From assembly GCF_030372275.1 (NCBI RefSeq), contig NZ_JAUDDJ010000007.1: DNA of 64,000 nucleotides, one strand, 5' to 3'. The position numbers and the translations under genes were made by a program. This document shows, piece by piece, positions 26,033 to 33,490 of this stretch. The DNA comes from Lawsonibacter sp900766145. GTDB taxonomy: Bacteria > Bacillota > Clostridia > Oscillospirales > Oscillospiraceae. Positions within the stretch are counted from its first letter, which is position 1; each line of letters begins with the position of its first letter. Under the pieces are notes generated by a model, which searched no databases, was not told the DNA's origin, and worked only from the letters and a program-made list of their open reading frames with translations.

Positions 26033-26971
26033 TTACTCCCGGCTGTGCAGCAGCTCCTCGGCCAGTCCTTCCCGGACGACCAGGGCGGTAAACAGGCCGG
26101 TGTTCAGCGCCCCTTCCAGGGCGGCAGAGGAGGTGTTGGCCGAGCACAGGCCGATCACCCGGGGGCAGCGGGACAAAACGTCCCGGGGGATCTGGATGGC
26201 GAAGTCCCGGTCGGAGGTGATGATCTCGCCCTCCCGGTTAAAGTAGTAGTTGAGCAGCCGCCCGCAGGCCCGACTGCGGTGGAGCAGGTCCCCATATCGG
26301 GCCACCGAGGCAAAGTCCGGGGTGGAGGGGTAGTTTCCGATGTTCACCAGGGCGGTGTCCATCTGCTCCCACTGCAAATGGGTCTGGCCATAGAGCTGGG
26401 TGGAGCACAGCAGATCCCGCTCCTCCCAGCTCTGGGCCAGGGCGGGCAGGTTGAGAAAGTAGGGCTCCGCCCCCAGCCGCTCGGCCAGCAGGCGCACATT
26501 TTCGTTGGAGTGATAGTTGCGGATGGGGATGCCGGCGCTGCCCAGCAGGGGACAGATGGTCTGTACAGGCCCATGCCGCCGGGGCTCCTGCTCCAGAACG
26601 CTTACCATCTGGCCGATGAAGTGGCCCCAGCCGATGCCCACACGGCGGGCCCGCAGCCGCTCCAGCAGCCCGATGGCCGCCAGGGCCAGGGTCTGGTTGG
26701 TCTGGCCGTCGTCGCCCTCATCGGGGCAGAGCACCACATCCCGCAGGGACCAGCGGGCACACAGCTGCTCGGTCAAATCCTGCCGCTGCTGACCGGGGGC
26801 GTGGACGGTGATCTCCACCACGCCCAACTCCCGGGCCTCGCTGAGCATCCGGCTGACCAGAGGGCGGGAGACCCCCAGCTCCTTGGCGATGTCGCTCTGC
26901 TTCCAGTCCTCCAGGTAGTACCGTGTGGCCACATGGGCCAGCCGCCGCAGCCGCTCCTGACTGTCCTGCAT
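26033..26971 (-). CDS. SorC/DeoR-type sugar-binding transcriptional regulator
   Basis: A 312-residue regulator. The N-terminal helix-turn-helix (residues about 20-50, WKQSDIAKELGVSRPLVSRM) is followed by a sugar-phosphate-binding domain of the SorC/LsrR family. The pattern VGIGWGHFIGQM near residue 110 and SANTSSAALEGALNTGLFTALV near the end are typical. These proteins repress or activate operons in response to phosphorylated sugars. The target is likely the downstream-facing operon dhaL-dhaK-lsrF-VOC (30012-27105), transcribed the same way and lying upstream. LsrR, the regulator of lsrF in enterobacteria, belongs to this family, which fits the LsrF-like neighbour. Confidence 0.85.
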   Translation of the reverse strand: MQDSQERLRRLAHVATRYYLEDWKQSDIAKELGVSRPLVSRMLSEARELGVVEITVHAPGQQRQDLTEQLCARWSLRDVVLCPDEGDDGQTNQTLALAAIGLLERLRARRVGIGWGHFIGQMVSVLEQEPRRHGPVQTICPLLGSAGIPIRNYHSNENVRLLAERLGAEPYFLNLPALAQSWEERDLLCSTQLYGQTHLQWEQMDTALVNIGNYPSTPDFASVARYGDLLHRSRACGRLLNYYFNREGEIITSDRDFAIQIPRDVLSRCPRVIGLCSANTSSAALEGALNTGLFTALVVREGLAEELLHSRE

Positions 26972-27050
26972 CCCGCTCCCTCCTTCCTGTTTGGTTACGT
27001 ATGGTACAGGGTATCACAGTTTGTTGTCCCGCGCAACCGGCACAAGCCAG

Positions 27051-27085
27051 AAACAGGCCGCCAGGGATACTGGCGGCCTGTTTTG
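27051..27085 (-). terminator. Terminator after the VOC-like gene
   Basis: ACAGGCCGCCAG, GGATA loop region, CTGGCGGCCTGTTTTG. It separates the DhaK operon from the SorC gene. Confidence 0.8.
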
Positions 27086-27104
27086 TGGGGGGACATGGGG
27101 GAGG

Positions 27105-27425
27105 TCAGTTGGCCTCGTACAGCTCCAGAATGGCGCCGTCCTTCCAGACAAAGGCCAGGCGGTCCTTGTCATTGGCGGGCATGGGGCCGCAGATGACGCT
27201 GTCGGCGTCGGCGATGTACTTCTCCAGATTATCTACCTTGTAGGCCACGTGGGGGTTGCGGTGGATCTCCTCGGGGAAGGGGGTGCCCTCCTCAAACTTC
27301 AGATACTCGATCTTGTAGTCGTAGTCGTCCACGTTGCTCACCCAGAACTTGGCCCCCTCGTTGTAGGTCATACCGGGCTTGCGGTTGGTGACAGGAATGC
27401 CGATGTGCATATACTCAGCGGACAT
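27105..27425 (-). CDS. Small VOC-like (glyoxalase-fold) protein
   Basis: A 106-residue protein starting MSAEYMHIGIPVTNRKPGM, ending LAFVWKDGAILELYEAN. The beta-alpha-beta pattern with an early HIGIPV and a late Glu in ILELYE resembles one module of the vicinal oxygen chelate fold, in which His and Glu bind a metal. It is the last gene of the dhaL-dhaK-lsrF operon, 30 bases after lsrF. In that setting it may act as an isomerase or epimerase on a small phosphorylated ketose. Family placement is by pattern only. Confidence 0.55.
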   Translation of the reverse strand: MSAEYMHIGIPVTNRKPGMTYNEGAKFWVSNVDDYDYKIEYLKFEEGTPFPEEIHRNPHVAYKVDNLEKYIADADSVICGPMPANDKDRLAFVWKDGAILELYEAN

Positions 27426-27455
27426 AATGGGTCCTCCTATCCATATTGTATTTGA

Positions 27456-28337
27456 TTAGCCGTGTTTCACGGTCTCGTACACCTCAAAGGCCTGCTTGGG
27501 GGTGTAGCCCTCATGGACCACCTTGCCGATGGCCTGGGCCATACCGGCGGGGCAGTCGGACTGGAAGATGTTCCGGCCCATGTCCACGCCGTGGGCGCCC
27601 TCCTGGATGGCCTTGTAGGCCATCTCCAGCGCGTCCAGCTCAGGCAGTTTCTTGCCGCCGGCAATGACGATGGGCACCGGGCAGGCGGCGGCCACCCGTT
27701 CAAAGCCGTCGCAGTAGTAGCTCTTGACCACGTTGGCTCCGTTTTCCGCCAGCACCCGGGTGGCCAGCAGGAAGAACTTCTCGGTGCGCTCCATCTGCTT
27801 GCCCACCGCCACCACGCCCAGGGTGGGCATGCCGTAGCGGGTACCGGCGTCGGCGGTGCGGCACAGAAGCTCCAGGGAGCGGCTCTCGCCGGGGGCGCCG
27901 ATGAAGGTCTGGACCGCCACGCAGGCCGCGTCCATGCGCAGGGCGTTTTCCATGTCGCAGGCGATGCCGCCGCCGTTGGACATGTCGTCATAGAGGACGG
28001 TGGAGTCGTAAGTCACCCGCACGCACTTGGCCACTGGAGCGGCGGGGGAGATGCAGGAGCGGAAGACTCCCTTGGTGCCCATGAGCACGTTGACATAGGG
28101 GGCCAGGGGCGGGATCACCAGGTCGATGCGCTCCAGCCCGGCGGTGGGGCCCATAATGTAGCCGTGGTCAAAGGCCAGCATCACGGTGTTGCCCGACTTG
28201 GGGTCAAACATCCGGGCCAGGCGGCTTTTCATGCCGAAATCACAGTGGGCCGCGCCCTTGACATAGAAGCCCTCCTGGGCCACGGGGACGTCCAGGTGGT
28301 AGTCGTGGGCGGCCTTGTTGCCGATGTTGTCAGCCAT
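27456..28337 (-). CDS. LsrF-like class I aldolase / thiolase
   Basis: A 293-residue barrel enzyme of the DhnA/LsrF class I aldolase family. It shares many blocks with E. coli LsrF: NTVMLAFDHGYIMGPTAGLE, CPVPIVIAGGKKLPE and GAHGVDMGRNIFQSD. The Schiff-base lysine is probably in NVVKSYYC. LsrF transfers an acetyl group to CoA from a phosphorylated autoinducer-2 product, releasing dihydroxyacetone phosphate; other members are sugar-phosphate aldolases. No lsrK, lsrG or AI-2 transporter genes are nearby, so the natural substrate may differ. It lies 12 bases after dhaK and is preceded by GGAGG. Confidence 0.8.
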   Translation of the reverse strand: MADNIGNKAAHDYHLDVPVAQEGFYVKGAAHCDFGMKSRLARMFDPKSGNTVMLAFDHGYIMGPTAGLERIDLVIPPLAPYVNVLMGTKGVFRSCISPAAPVAKCVRVTYDSTVLYDDMSNGGGIACDMENALRMDAACVAVQTFIGAPGESRSLELLCRTADAGTRYGMPTLGVVAVGKQMERTEKFFLLATRVLAENGANVVKSYYCDGFERVAAACPVPIVIAGGKKLPELDALEMAYKAIQEGAHGVDMGRNIFQSDCPAGMAQAIGKVVHEGYTPKQAFEVYETVKHG

Positions 28338-28349
28338 AGCGGGTCCTCC

Positions 28350-29351
28350 TTACTTCTTGGTGAGGTAGGGGGTGCGGCAGGGGGCGTTCCACAGCCGCAG
28401 CAGCTCGTCGTCCATGCGGGCCATGAACATCTGGAAGCCGGCCTGCTCCTGAACGGTGAGCAGCTCGCCCACGTAGTTGGCCACGATCTCGATGTTCTTC
28501 TCCTTCAGAATCTGCTCGCACTTGCGATAAATAATGAGCTGCTCCATGAGGGTGGTCGCGCCGGAGCCGTTGATGAAGAGCATGACCTTCTCACCGGACT
28601 GGATACCGATGTCCTTGAGCAGGGCGTTGACCATGATCTCGGCGGTCTCATCGGCGGACTTCATGGGCTGACGGCCACCGCCGCCCTCGCCGTGCTGGCC
28701 CATGCCGATCTCCATGTCGTCCTCACCCAGGTCAGCCAGAGCGGCGCCGGTGGAGGGATGGGTGGCGCCCCGGACGGCTACGGCCAGGGTGGCCATATTG
28801 TCGGCGAAGCGCTGGGCGATGGCGGCTACTTCCTCCAGGCTCTTGCCCTCGGCGGCGGCGGCGCCGGCGATCTTATAGGTGGGGATGCAGCCCACCAGGC
28901 CGCGGCGGTCGTCGGCGTTCTCACGGGGCGCGTTGGACACGTCCTCCTGGGTGACCACCTTCACCACGTTCAGGCCCAGCTTCTTGCACTGCTTCATAGT
29001 CAGGTTGCCGGTGAGCATGTTGCCGGCGTGGTTGAGCACGATGTACAGCACGCCCTTGCCCTTGTCGGCCAGCTTGATGGCGTCCACACAGGCCTGGGGA
29101 CCGGGGGCGGCAAAGATATCGCCCACCACGGAGATATCCACCATGCCCTCGCCTACGAAACCGGAGATGGCGGGCTCATGGCCGGAGCCGCCCTGGGTGA
29201 CGATGGTGACACGGTCAGCTCCCTCCAGGGCGTTGTTGATGATCATATTCTCCTCGCCCCGGTGGATGATGTCCCGGTTGGCGGCAGCCAGACCGTCCAG
29301 CAGCTCGTCGGTGAGGTTTTCGGGATTGTTGATGAATTTCTTCATTTTCAT
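28350..29351 (-). CDS. dhaK: Dihydroxyacetone kinase subunit DhaK
   Basis: A 333-residue substrate-binding subunit. QGGSGHEPAISGFVG is the glycine-rich loop, and EIGMGQHGEGG holds the histidine that binds the ketone covalently (His in the position of E. coli His218/230). The C-terminal half with LLKDIGIQSGEKVMLFINGSG is normal. The start is ATG 29351, with AAGGAGG before it; the open frame upstream has no ribosome site. It is co-transcribed with dhaL and an LsrF-like aldolase. A DhaM phosphoryl donor is not encoded in the window. The true substrate may be dihydroxyacetone or a longer ketose such as erythrulose. Confidence 0.88.
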   Translation of the reverse strand: MKMKKFINNPENLTDELLDGLAAANRDIIHRGEENMIINNALEGADRVTIVTQGGSGHEPAISGFVGEGMVDISVVGDIFAAPGPQACVDAIKLADKGKGVLYIVLNHAGNMLTGNLTMKQCKKLGLNVVKVVTQEDVSNAPRENADDRRGLVGCIPTYKIAGAAAAEGKSLEEVAAIAQRFADNMATLAVAVRGATHPSTGAALADLGEDDMEIGMGQHGEGGGGRQPMKSADETAEIMVNALLKDIGIQSGEKVMLFINGSGATTLMEQLIIYRKCEQILKEKNIEIVANYVGELLTVQEQAGFQMFMARMDDELLRLWNAPCRTPYLTKK

Positions 29352-29391
29352 GGGGAAGTCCTCCTTATTATGATCTGAAAAGTAATGAGTG

Positions 29392-30012
29392 TCAGATTCC
29401 CTGGGCCAGCCCCTGGAAGAACAGGGAGGTGGATACTGCACCGGCGTCGGGGGTGCCGATGGTCTGTTCCTTGTAGCTGCGGGCCCGGCCGAACTTGGAG
29501 ACAAACTGCTCGCTGGCCTTGGCGCCCTCCTGGGCGGCCTGAGCGGCGGCCTCCAAAATGGCCTTGCAGTCTCCCTGGGCCTGTTGGGCGGCCTGCACCG
29601 CGGGGACCAGGGCGTCCATCATGGTCTTGTCGCCCACCTTGGCGGTGGTGATATCCTCCATCTCGCTCAGACAGCCGGCAAACATGGCCTTCAGGCCCGC
29701 CTCGTCTACCTGTCCGGCGTCGTCGTCCAGGTTCACACCCAGGCCGCCGATCATGGTGCCGTACAGCGGTCCGGCGGAGCCGCCCTTGACCTCCATCACG
29801 GCCATGCCCAGACTGTCCAGGAAGTCCTTGATGGAGTCCTCGCCCCACTGGGGCACCCGCTCCTGGATGAGCTTGGCGATCTTCCCCATGGTGATGCCGT
29901 GGTCGCCGTCGCCGAAGCGGGAGTCGATATCACTGAGATACTGGGTGTTCTCCTCCAGCAGCTTGGCTGCTTGGAGCAGCATGGCGCCCAGAGCTTCTCG
30001 ATCCAAAATCAT
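29392..30012 (-). CDS. dhaL: Dihydroxyacetone kinase ADP-binding subunit DhaL
   Basis: A 206-residue all-helical subunit that holds the nucleotide. The metal-ADP site is DSRFGDGDHGITM (about 30-42). The VKGGSAGPLYGTMIGGLG block (near 77-94) and TIGTPDAGAVSTS near the end are typical. In split systems DhaL-ADP is re-phosphorylated by the PTS protein DhaM; some related enzymes use ATP directly. It is first in the operon, ending 40 bases before dhaK, with a strong promoter upstream. Confidence 0.88.
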   Translation of the reverse strand: MILDREALGAMLLQAAKLLEENTQYLSDIDSRFGDGDHGITMGKIAKLIQERVPQWGEDSIKDFLDSLGMAVMEVKGGSAGPLYGTMIGGLGVNLDDDAGQVDEAGLKAMFAGCLSEMEDITTAKVGDKTMMDALVPAVQAAQQAQGDCKAILEAAAQAAQEGAKASEQFVSKFGRARSYKEQTIGTPDAGAVSTSLFFQGLAQGI

Positions 30013-30076
30013 GCGTCCTTCCTCCTTGTCTGATCCGGTGCTTCTTAGCCCGTATATCTGTTACGTTTGCAAAAAA

Positions 30077-30105
30077 ATCATAACAACGAGGGTAACGAAA
30101 GTCAA
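30077..30105 (-). promoter_or_regulatory. Promoter of the dhaL operon
   Basis: On the minus strand TTGACT (30100-30105), a 17-base spacer and TATGAT (30077-30082). GTTAC/GTAAC words lie on both sides of the -10 box. Confidence 0.75.
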
Positions 30106-30185
30106 TCAATTTTGTGCAATTCTACCTATTATAGGAAATAAAGCACTGCTTTTTGTGCATATCTATTTCAAAAGCAAAATTTTAT

Positions 30186-30199
30186 GTTACATATGTAAC
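30186..30199. promoter_or_regulatory. 14-base perfect palindrome, candidate SorC operator
   Basis: GTTACATATGTAAC lies about 80 bases upstream of the dhaL -35 box. The GTTAC half-site recurs as GTTAC near 30060 and GTAAC near 30092, around the promoter. Confidence 0.45.
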
Positions 30200-30326
30200 T
30201 TCACTGACAGAGCACCCTCCTGGCCCTACAAAGGTTTAAGCTGCATTTTACACAAACCCCGTGGAAGGGACACGGCACCTCTGCTACAATAGACCCAGAT
30301 TCCCTTCCGAGGAAGGAGGATGGAAG

Positions 30327-30470
30327 ATGAGCGGTCAGTGCCAGAGCATCGGGAATACGAGTTCAAGGCCCTCCTGCGCCTGCCCACTTCCCCTTCCTCG
30401 TCTTGCGGCAGATCTCGGGCCGGACGGCTGTTTCAGCGTCCAGTCCCAGGTCTGCCGCTGCTTTTTTTAG
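30327..30470 (+). CDS. Small Cys-rich peptide, 47 residues
   Basis: ATG 30327 is seven bases after a perfect AGGAGG. The product starts MSGQCQSIGNTSSRPSCACP and ends CFSVQSQVCRCFF, with six cysteines. I do not recognise a family. It lies 44 bases before a second Cys-rich small gene in the same direction. It could bind metal or be a spore or peptide product, but nothing in the sequence decides this. The good ribosome site is the main support. Confidence 0.45.
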   Translation: MSGQCQSIGNTSSRPSCACPLPLPRLAADLGPDGCFSVQSQVCRCFF

Positions 30471-30514
30471 GGAGCCTGCGTCCCGACGGAATACCAGTTG
30501 AGAGGAGTCATATT

Positions 30515-30709
30515 ATGCTGCCCTGTCAGAATACCTGTCCCAATTATCAGCATGGCTGCCACAAGAGCTGCGCGGCCTGGAAAGAGCTTCAGGAGCGCCA
30601 GCGCCTCCAGCGTCAGCAGAAGAAGGCCTACCTGGACTACTACAATGACCTTTGTCTCACCATGGCCCGGCAGTTCCGGGCGATGAGTCCCTGCCGCCTG
30701 GCCCGGTAA
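30515..30709 (+). CDS. Small Cys-rich basic protein, 64 residues
   Basis: The product starts MLPCQNTCPNYQHGCHKSCA and continues with a charged helix (WKELQERQRLQRQQKKAYL), ending CRLAR. Four cysteines in the first 20 residues have C-x3-C-x6-C-x3-C spacing with histidines between, suggesting a metal-binding knuckle followed by a coiled helix. ATG 30515 follows GAGAGGAG. Similar short proteins are, from memory, common in Oscillospiraceae and of unknown role. A terminator follows directly. Confidence 0.65.
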   Translation: MLPCQNTCPNYQHGCHKSCAAWKELQERQRLQRQQKKAYLDYYNDLCLTMARQFRAMSPCRLAR

Positions 30710-30724
30710 TCGCCTGTACATAGA

Positions 30725-30770
30725 AAAACGCCCCAGCCAGCCAGAGTAATCTGGCAGGCTGGGGCGTTTT
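30725..30770. terminator. Bidirectional terminator, small Cys gene and mgtE
   Basis: AAAACGCCCCAGCC pairs with GGCTGGGGCGTTTT, with an inner CCAGA/TCTGG stem. It lies between convergent genes. Confidence 0.9.
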
Positions 30771-30778
30771 GCATTGGA

Positions 30779-32128
30779 TTAAATGGGCAGCAGGGTGCAG
30801 GCGATGCGGAAATAGACCACCAGGGAGATGGCGTCCACAATGGTGGTGATGAGGGGGGCGGCCATAATGGCGGGGTCAGCATGGCACAGCTTGGCAGCCA
30901 TGGGCAGCACGCCGCCCACCGTCTTGGCCAGCATGACAGTGACAAACAGGGCCAGGGCCACCGTCAGGGCCACCATGTAGTTGCCGGGATAGGTGATGAT
31001 CAGGCGGACAAAGTTTACCGCGCTGAGCACCACGCCCACCAGCATACTTACCCGCAGCTCCTTCCAGAAGACCTTGGCAAAGTCCTTAAGCTGGATCTCG
31101 CCCACGGCCATACCGCGGATGACCAGGGTGCTGCTCTGGCTGCCGGCGTTTCCGCCGGTGTCGGTGAGCATGGGGATAAAGGTGACCAGCAGGGGCATGG
31201 CGGCAAAGGCGGCCTCGTACTGGCCCAGGATACCGCCGGTGATCATACCGGAGATCATCAGTACCAGCAGCCACAGAATGCGGTGCTTGGCCAGGGACAG
31301 CACGCTGGTCTTGAGGTAGGGCTTCTCCGAGGGGGCCATGGCGGCCATCTTCTCAAAGTCCTCGGTGGCCTCCTCCTCCATGACGTCCATCACGTCGTCT
31401 ACCGTGACGATGCCCACCAGGCGGCCCTCCTTGTCCACCACGGGCAGGGAGATAAAGTCGTACTTCATCATCCGGGCCACCGCTTCCTCCTGGTCTTCGG
31501 TGGTCTCGGCGGTGATGACATCAGTCTCCATCAGGTCGGCAATAAGCTGCTCGTCCTGGGCCAGGAGCAGCTCCTTAATGGTGAGCACGCCCTCCAGACG
31601 GCGGCCGGCGTCGGTGACATAGCAGGTGTACACGCTCTCCGAGTTCTCTCCGGTGCGGCGGATGTGGGCGATGGCCTGAGAGACCGTCATGGACTGTTTC
31701 AGGTCGGTAAACTCGGCGGTCATAATGCTGCCCACCGAGTTGTCGGGATAGTTCAAAAACTGGTTGATAAGCTTGCGGGTGTCGGGGCGGGCGGCCTTCA
31801 GTACCCGCTTTACCACGTTGGCGGGCAGCTCCTCCAGCATGTCCACCGCGTCGTCCACGTACAGCTCCTCCACGATAGCGGAGACCTCCTGGTCGGTGGC
31901 CGACTGAATAATGACCTGCTGGGTGTCCGCCTCCAGGTTGGAGAACACCTCCGCCGCCATCTCCTTGGGCAGGGCCCGGAACACCACCACGATCTTGTCC
32001 TGGGGCAGCTCCTCCAGGAACTCGGCGATGTCTACTTCATTCTCCTCCAGCAGGGCGGCACGCAGGGCGTGCAGATCACGGCGCTCCAGCAGCTCCAGCA
32101 GCGCCTGTACATTCATCATCTTCTCCAT
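30779..32128 (-). CDS. mgtE: Magnesium transporter MgtE
   Basis: A 449-residue MgtE channel. The N-terminal helical domain (1-125) is followed by two CBS domains (about 130-250) that sense magnesium, then five membrane helices (about 280-449). LVTFIPMLTDTGGNAGSQSSTLVIRGMA holds the conserved pore motif with the key Asp, here in LTDTGGNAGSQ. It imports magnesium and closes when cytoplasmic magnesium is high. ATG 32128 follows AGGAGG. The gene has a leader of about 300 bases with tiny ORFs and alternative hairpins, so expression is probably attenuated. Confidence 0.93.
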   Translation of the reverse strand: MEKMMNVQALLELLERRDLHALRAALLEENEVDIAEFLEELPQDKIVVVFRALPKEMAAEVFSNLEADTQQVIIQSATDQEVSAIVEELYVDDAVDMLEELPANVVKRVLKAARPDTRKLINQFLNYPDNSVGSIMTAEFTDLKQSMTVSQAIAHIRRTGENSESVYTCYVTDAGRRLEGVLTIKELLLAQDEQLIADLMETDVITAETTEDQEEAVARMMKYDFISLPVVDKEGRLVGIVTVDDVMDVMEEEATEDFEKMAAMAPSEKPYLKTSVLSLAKHRILWLLVLMISGMITGGILGQYEAAFAAMPLLVTFIPMLTDTGGNAGSQSSTLVIRGMAVGEIQLKDFAKVFWKELRVSMLVGVVLSAVNFVRLIITYPGNYMVALTVALALFVTVMLAKTVGGVLPMAAKLCHADPAIMAAPLITTIVDAISLVVYFRIACTLLPI

Positions 32129-32189
32129 TGGAAATTCCTCCTGTTCTTGGCTTGATACAGCGAGGAAGTGACCAATTGGACATACAAAA

Positions 32190-32234
32190 CCGCGGCAAAC
32201 CTGCCGAAGGAGCTTCTTCGGCCGTTCTCCGCGG
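32190..32234 (-). terminator. Terminator-like hairpin inside the mgtE leader
   Basis: Read on the minus strand: CCGCGG, inner stem GCCGAAG/CTTCGGC, CCGCGG, TTTTGT. It could stop transcription before mgtE. Confidence 0.55.
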
Positions 32235-32298
32235 TGATACCCGAGTATGGAGCCGCTACGGCGGCATAAGGCAGACCACCCCTGTGGGCGTGGTCAAA

Positions 32299-32358
32299 TC
32301 ACTGGGAAAGCCAGGCGGCCTGGACAGTCCCGGTCCATATAGGGATATCACGGTCCAT
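32299..32358 (-). CDS. Candidate 19-residue leader peptide of mgtE
   Basis: ATG 32358 opens MDRDIPIWTGTVQAAWLSQ and stops at 32299. Acidic residues and proline at the start recall MgtL-type leader peptides, which destabilise ribosomes when magnesium is low. There is no strong ribosome site; the start overlaps the end of a nine-codon ORF (32377-32348), so re-initiation could be used. Speculative. Confidence 0.3.
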   Translation of the reverse strand: MDRDIPIWTGTVQAAWLSQ

Positions 32359-32377
32359 CTTGGTACTTCGTCCGCAT
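32348..32377 (-). CDS. Candidate 9-residue upstream ORF in mgtE leader
   Basis: ATG 32377 encodes MRTKYQDGP followed by TGA. GGTGG lies five bases before the ATG and AGGAGG about 17 bases before. It ends with Pro-stop and overlaps the start of the next mini-ORF in another frame. Speculative. Confidence 0.3.
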   Translation of the reverse strand: MRTKYQDGP

Positions 32378-32436
32378 AAGTCCACCTGGATTTCCTCCTT
32401 TTTCCTATTATTTGGCTAGGATTCTCTGCCGAGTTC

Positions 32437-32465
32437 AGAATAGCACAATATAATGGCGCTAACAA
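32437..32465 (-). promoter_or_regulatory. Promoter of mgtE
   Basis: On the minus strand TTGTTA (32460-32465), 17-base spacer and TATTCT (32437-32442) preceded by TGC. Transcription would begin near 32430. Confidence 0.65.
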
Positions 32466-32495
32466 GTTAAAATTTGTAAAGGAAGGGTGAAAAGA

Positions 32496-32537
32496 CGCCG
32501 CTGCGATCTCCACGTCTCAGGCGGGACCGCAGCGGCG
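32496..32537 (-). terminator. Terminator after the DUF975 gene
   Basis: CGCCGCTGCG pairs with CGCAGCGGCG across a 22-base loop. On the minus strand TCTTTT follows. Confidence 0.8.
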
Positions 32538-32556
32538 AAATCATTTTTTAGGGTGC

Positions 32557-33459
32557 TCACCGGTTGGAGTCGTAGGTGTACACGGGGGGAGCGGGAGGTA
32601 CAAAGGAAATTCGGGCGTCATAGAAGCCAGTCCGGGCCAGACCGGTGTAGGGAAGCAGCCAGAGCTCCACCGGCAGGCAGAGCAGAAGGCCCACCAGCGA
32701 GCCCGCCGTAGTGCCGGCGGCCAGGGTCAGCAGCGTTTCCGGAGTGGCGCCGCTCTGCAAGATTCCCAGCAGGGTGGGGAGGAGGAAGATAACCTGGGCA
32801 AGAATAGTCAGCCCCCACTCCAGCACATACCAGCCCAGAAAGGACAGGTCCAGCTTAAAGAGCTCCATCTTCCAGCCCCGCATCAAATTTACACTCTCCC
32901 GTACCGCGGCAGCAGCGCCCCGTTCCGGGCGGTCCATCAGCAGGTAGGGGGTGAGGGCGTAGCGCAGACGGATGAAATAGAGGTAAGGGATCAGAGCGAA
33001 GGTAAACAGCTCCATCAGAAGGACCATGACCTCCAGACTGTTTACGCTGGAAATGATCACCGTGGCAGGGACCATGGGCAGCAGGCACCAGCCAAACAGC
33101 CGCACGAAGATGTGGATTTCCATCATCAGCACCTGTCCCGCCATGCCGAAGCCGTCAATCAAGGTGGCAAAGTTGGCCTCATCTCTCCGCCAGGCCCGCA
33201 GGCACCAAATTTTATAGCCAAAGTCCATCACCACGCTGTATAGGGTAAGCAGCAGCGTGAAGAACAGGGGGAAAAACTGCACGCCGTAGGAGGACGCGGC
33301 CAGGTTGGTGGTAAAGCCGGCCAGGTCGGAAAGGGTGCTCACGCCGGTGGTCAGGCCCCAGAACAATAGGGCTACCAGCCATGCGGAAGGAACATTCTGC
33401 CGCATGGTCTGTTTGGCCCGGTCCTTCAGGGCCTTGCGGTGGATCTCCATGGGTATCAT
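32557..33459 (-). CDS. DUF975 family membrane protein
   Basis: A 300-residue integral membrane protein with about six hydrophobic helices. The N-terminus IHRKALKDRAKQTMRQN is the amphipathic start of DUF975 proteins. The segment RYALTPYLLMDRPERGAAAAVRESVNLMRGWK (about 166-197) is the conserved cytoplasmic loop of the family. The function is unknown. It ends a minus-strand group with the beta-CASP hydrolase (31 bases upstream), so the two may be co-transcribed. ATG 33459 or ATG 33450 (MEIHRK) could start it; the second is better spaced from GGAGA. Confidence 0.78.
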   Translation of the reverse strand: MIPMEIHRKALKDRAKQTMRQNVPSAWLVALLFWGLTTGVSTLSDLAGFTTNLAASSYGVQFFPLFFTLLLTLYSVVMDFGYKIWCLRAWRRDEANFATLIDGFGMAGQVLMMEIHIFVRLFGWCLLPMVPATVIISSVNSLEVMVLLMELFTFALIPYLYFIRLRYALTPYLLMDRPERGAAAAVRESVNLMRGWKMELFKLDLSFLGWYVLEWGLTILAQVIFLLPTLLGILQSGATPETLLTLAAGTTAGSLVGLLLCLPVELWLLPYTGLARTGFYDARISFVPPAPPVYTYDSNR

Positions 33460-33490
33460 CGTGTGTCTCCGTTCTATTGTGATTTTGCCC

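Larger units (their letters stand above)
32129..32430 (-). promoter_or_regulatory. Structured mgtE leader, candidate attenuator
   Basis: About 300 bases between promoter and gene. A terminator-like hairpin is formed by CCGCGG (32229-32234) and CCGCGG (32190-32195) around a GCCGAAG/CTTCGGC stem, followed by TTTT. An alternative hairpin, CTCCATAC with GTAT...GGAG (32227-32252), would hide one side of the terminator. Two more hairpins lie upstream (GACCACGCCC/GGGTGGTC and GCCG/CGGC). The GGUGAGGCUCC core of the M-box is absent. Confidence 0.6.

Noticed and set aside
32129..32430. Canonical M-box (ykoK) riboswitch before mgtE
   Set aside because: The conserved GGUGAGGCUCC and CCAAUGGGUCAACAG blocks are not found on either strand.
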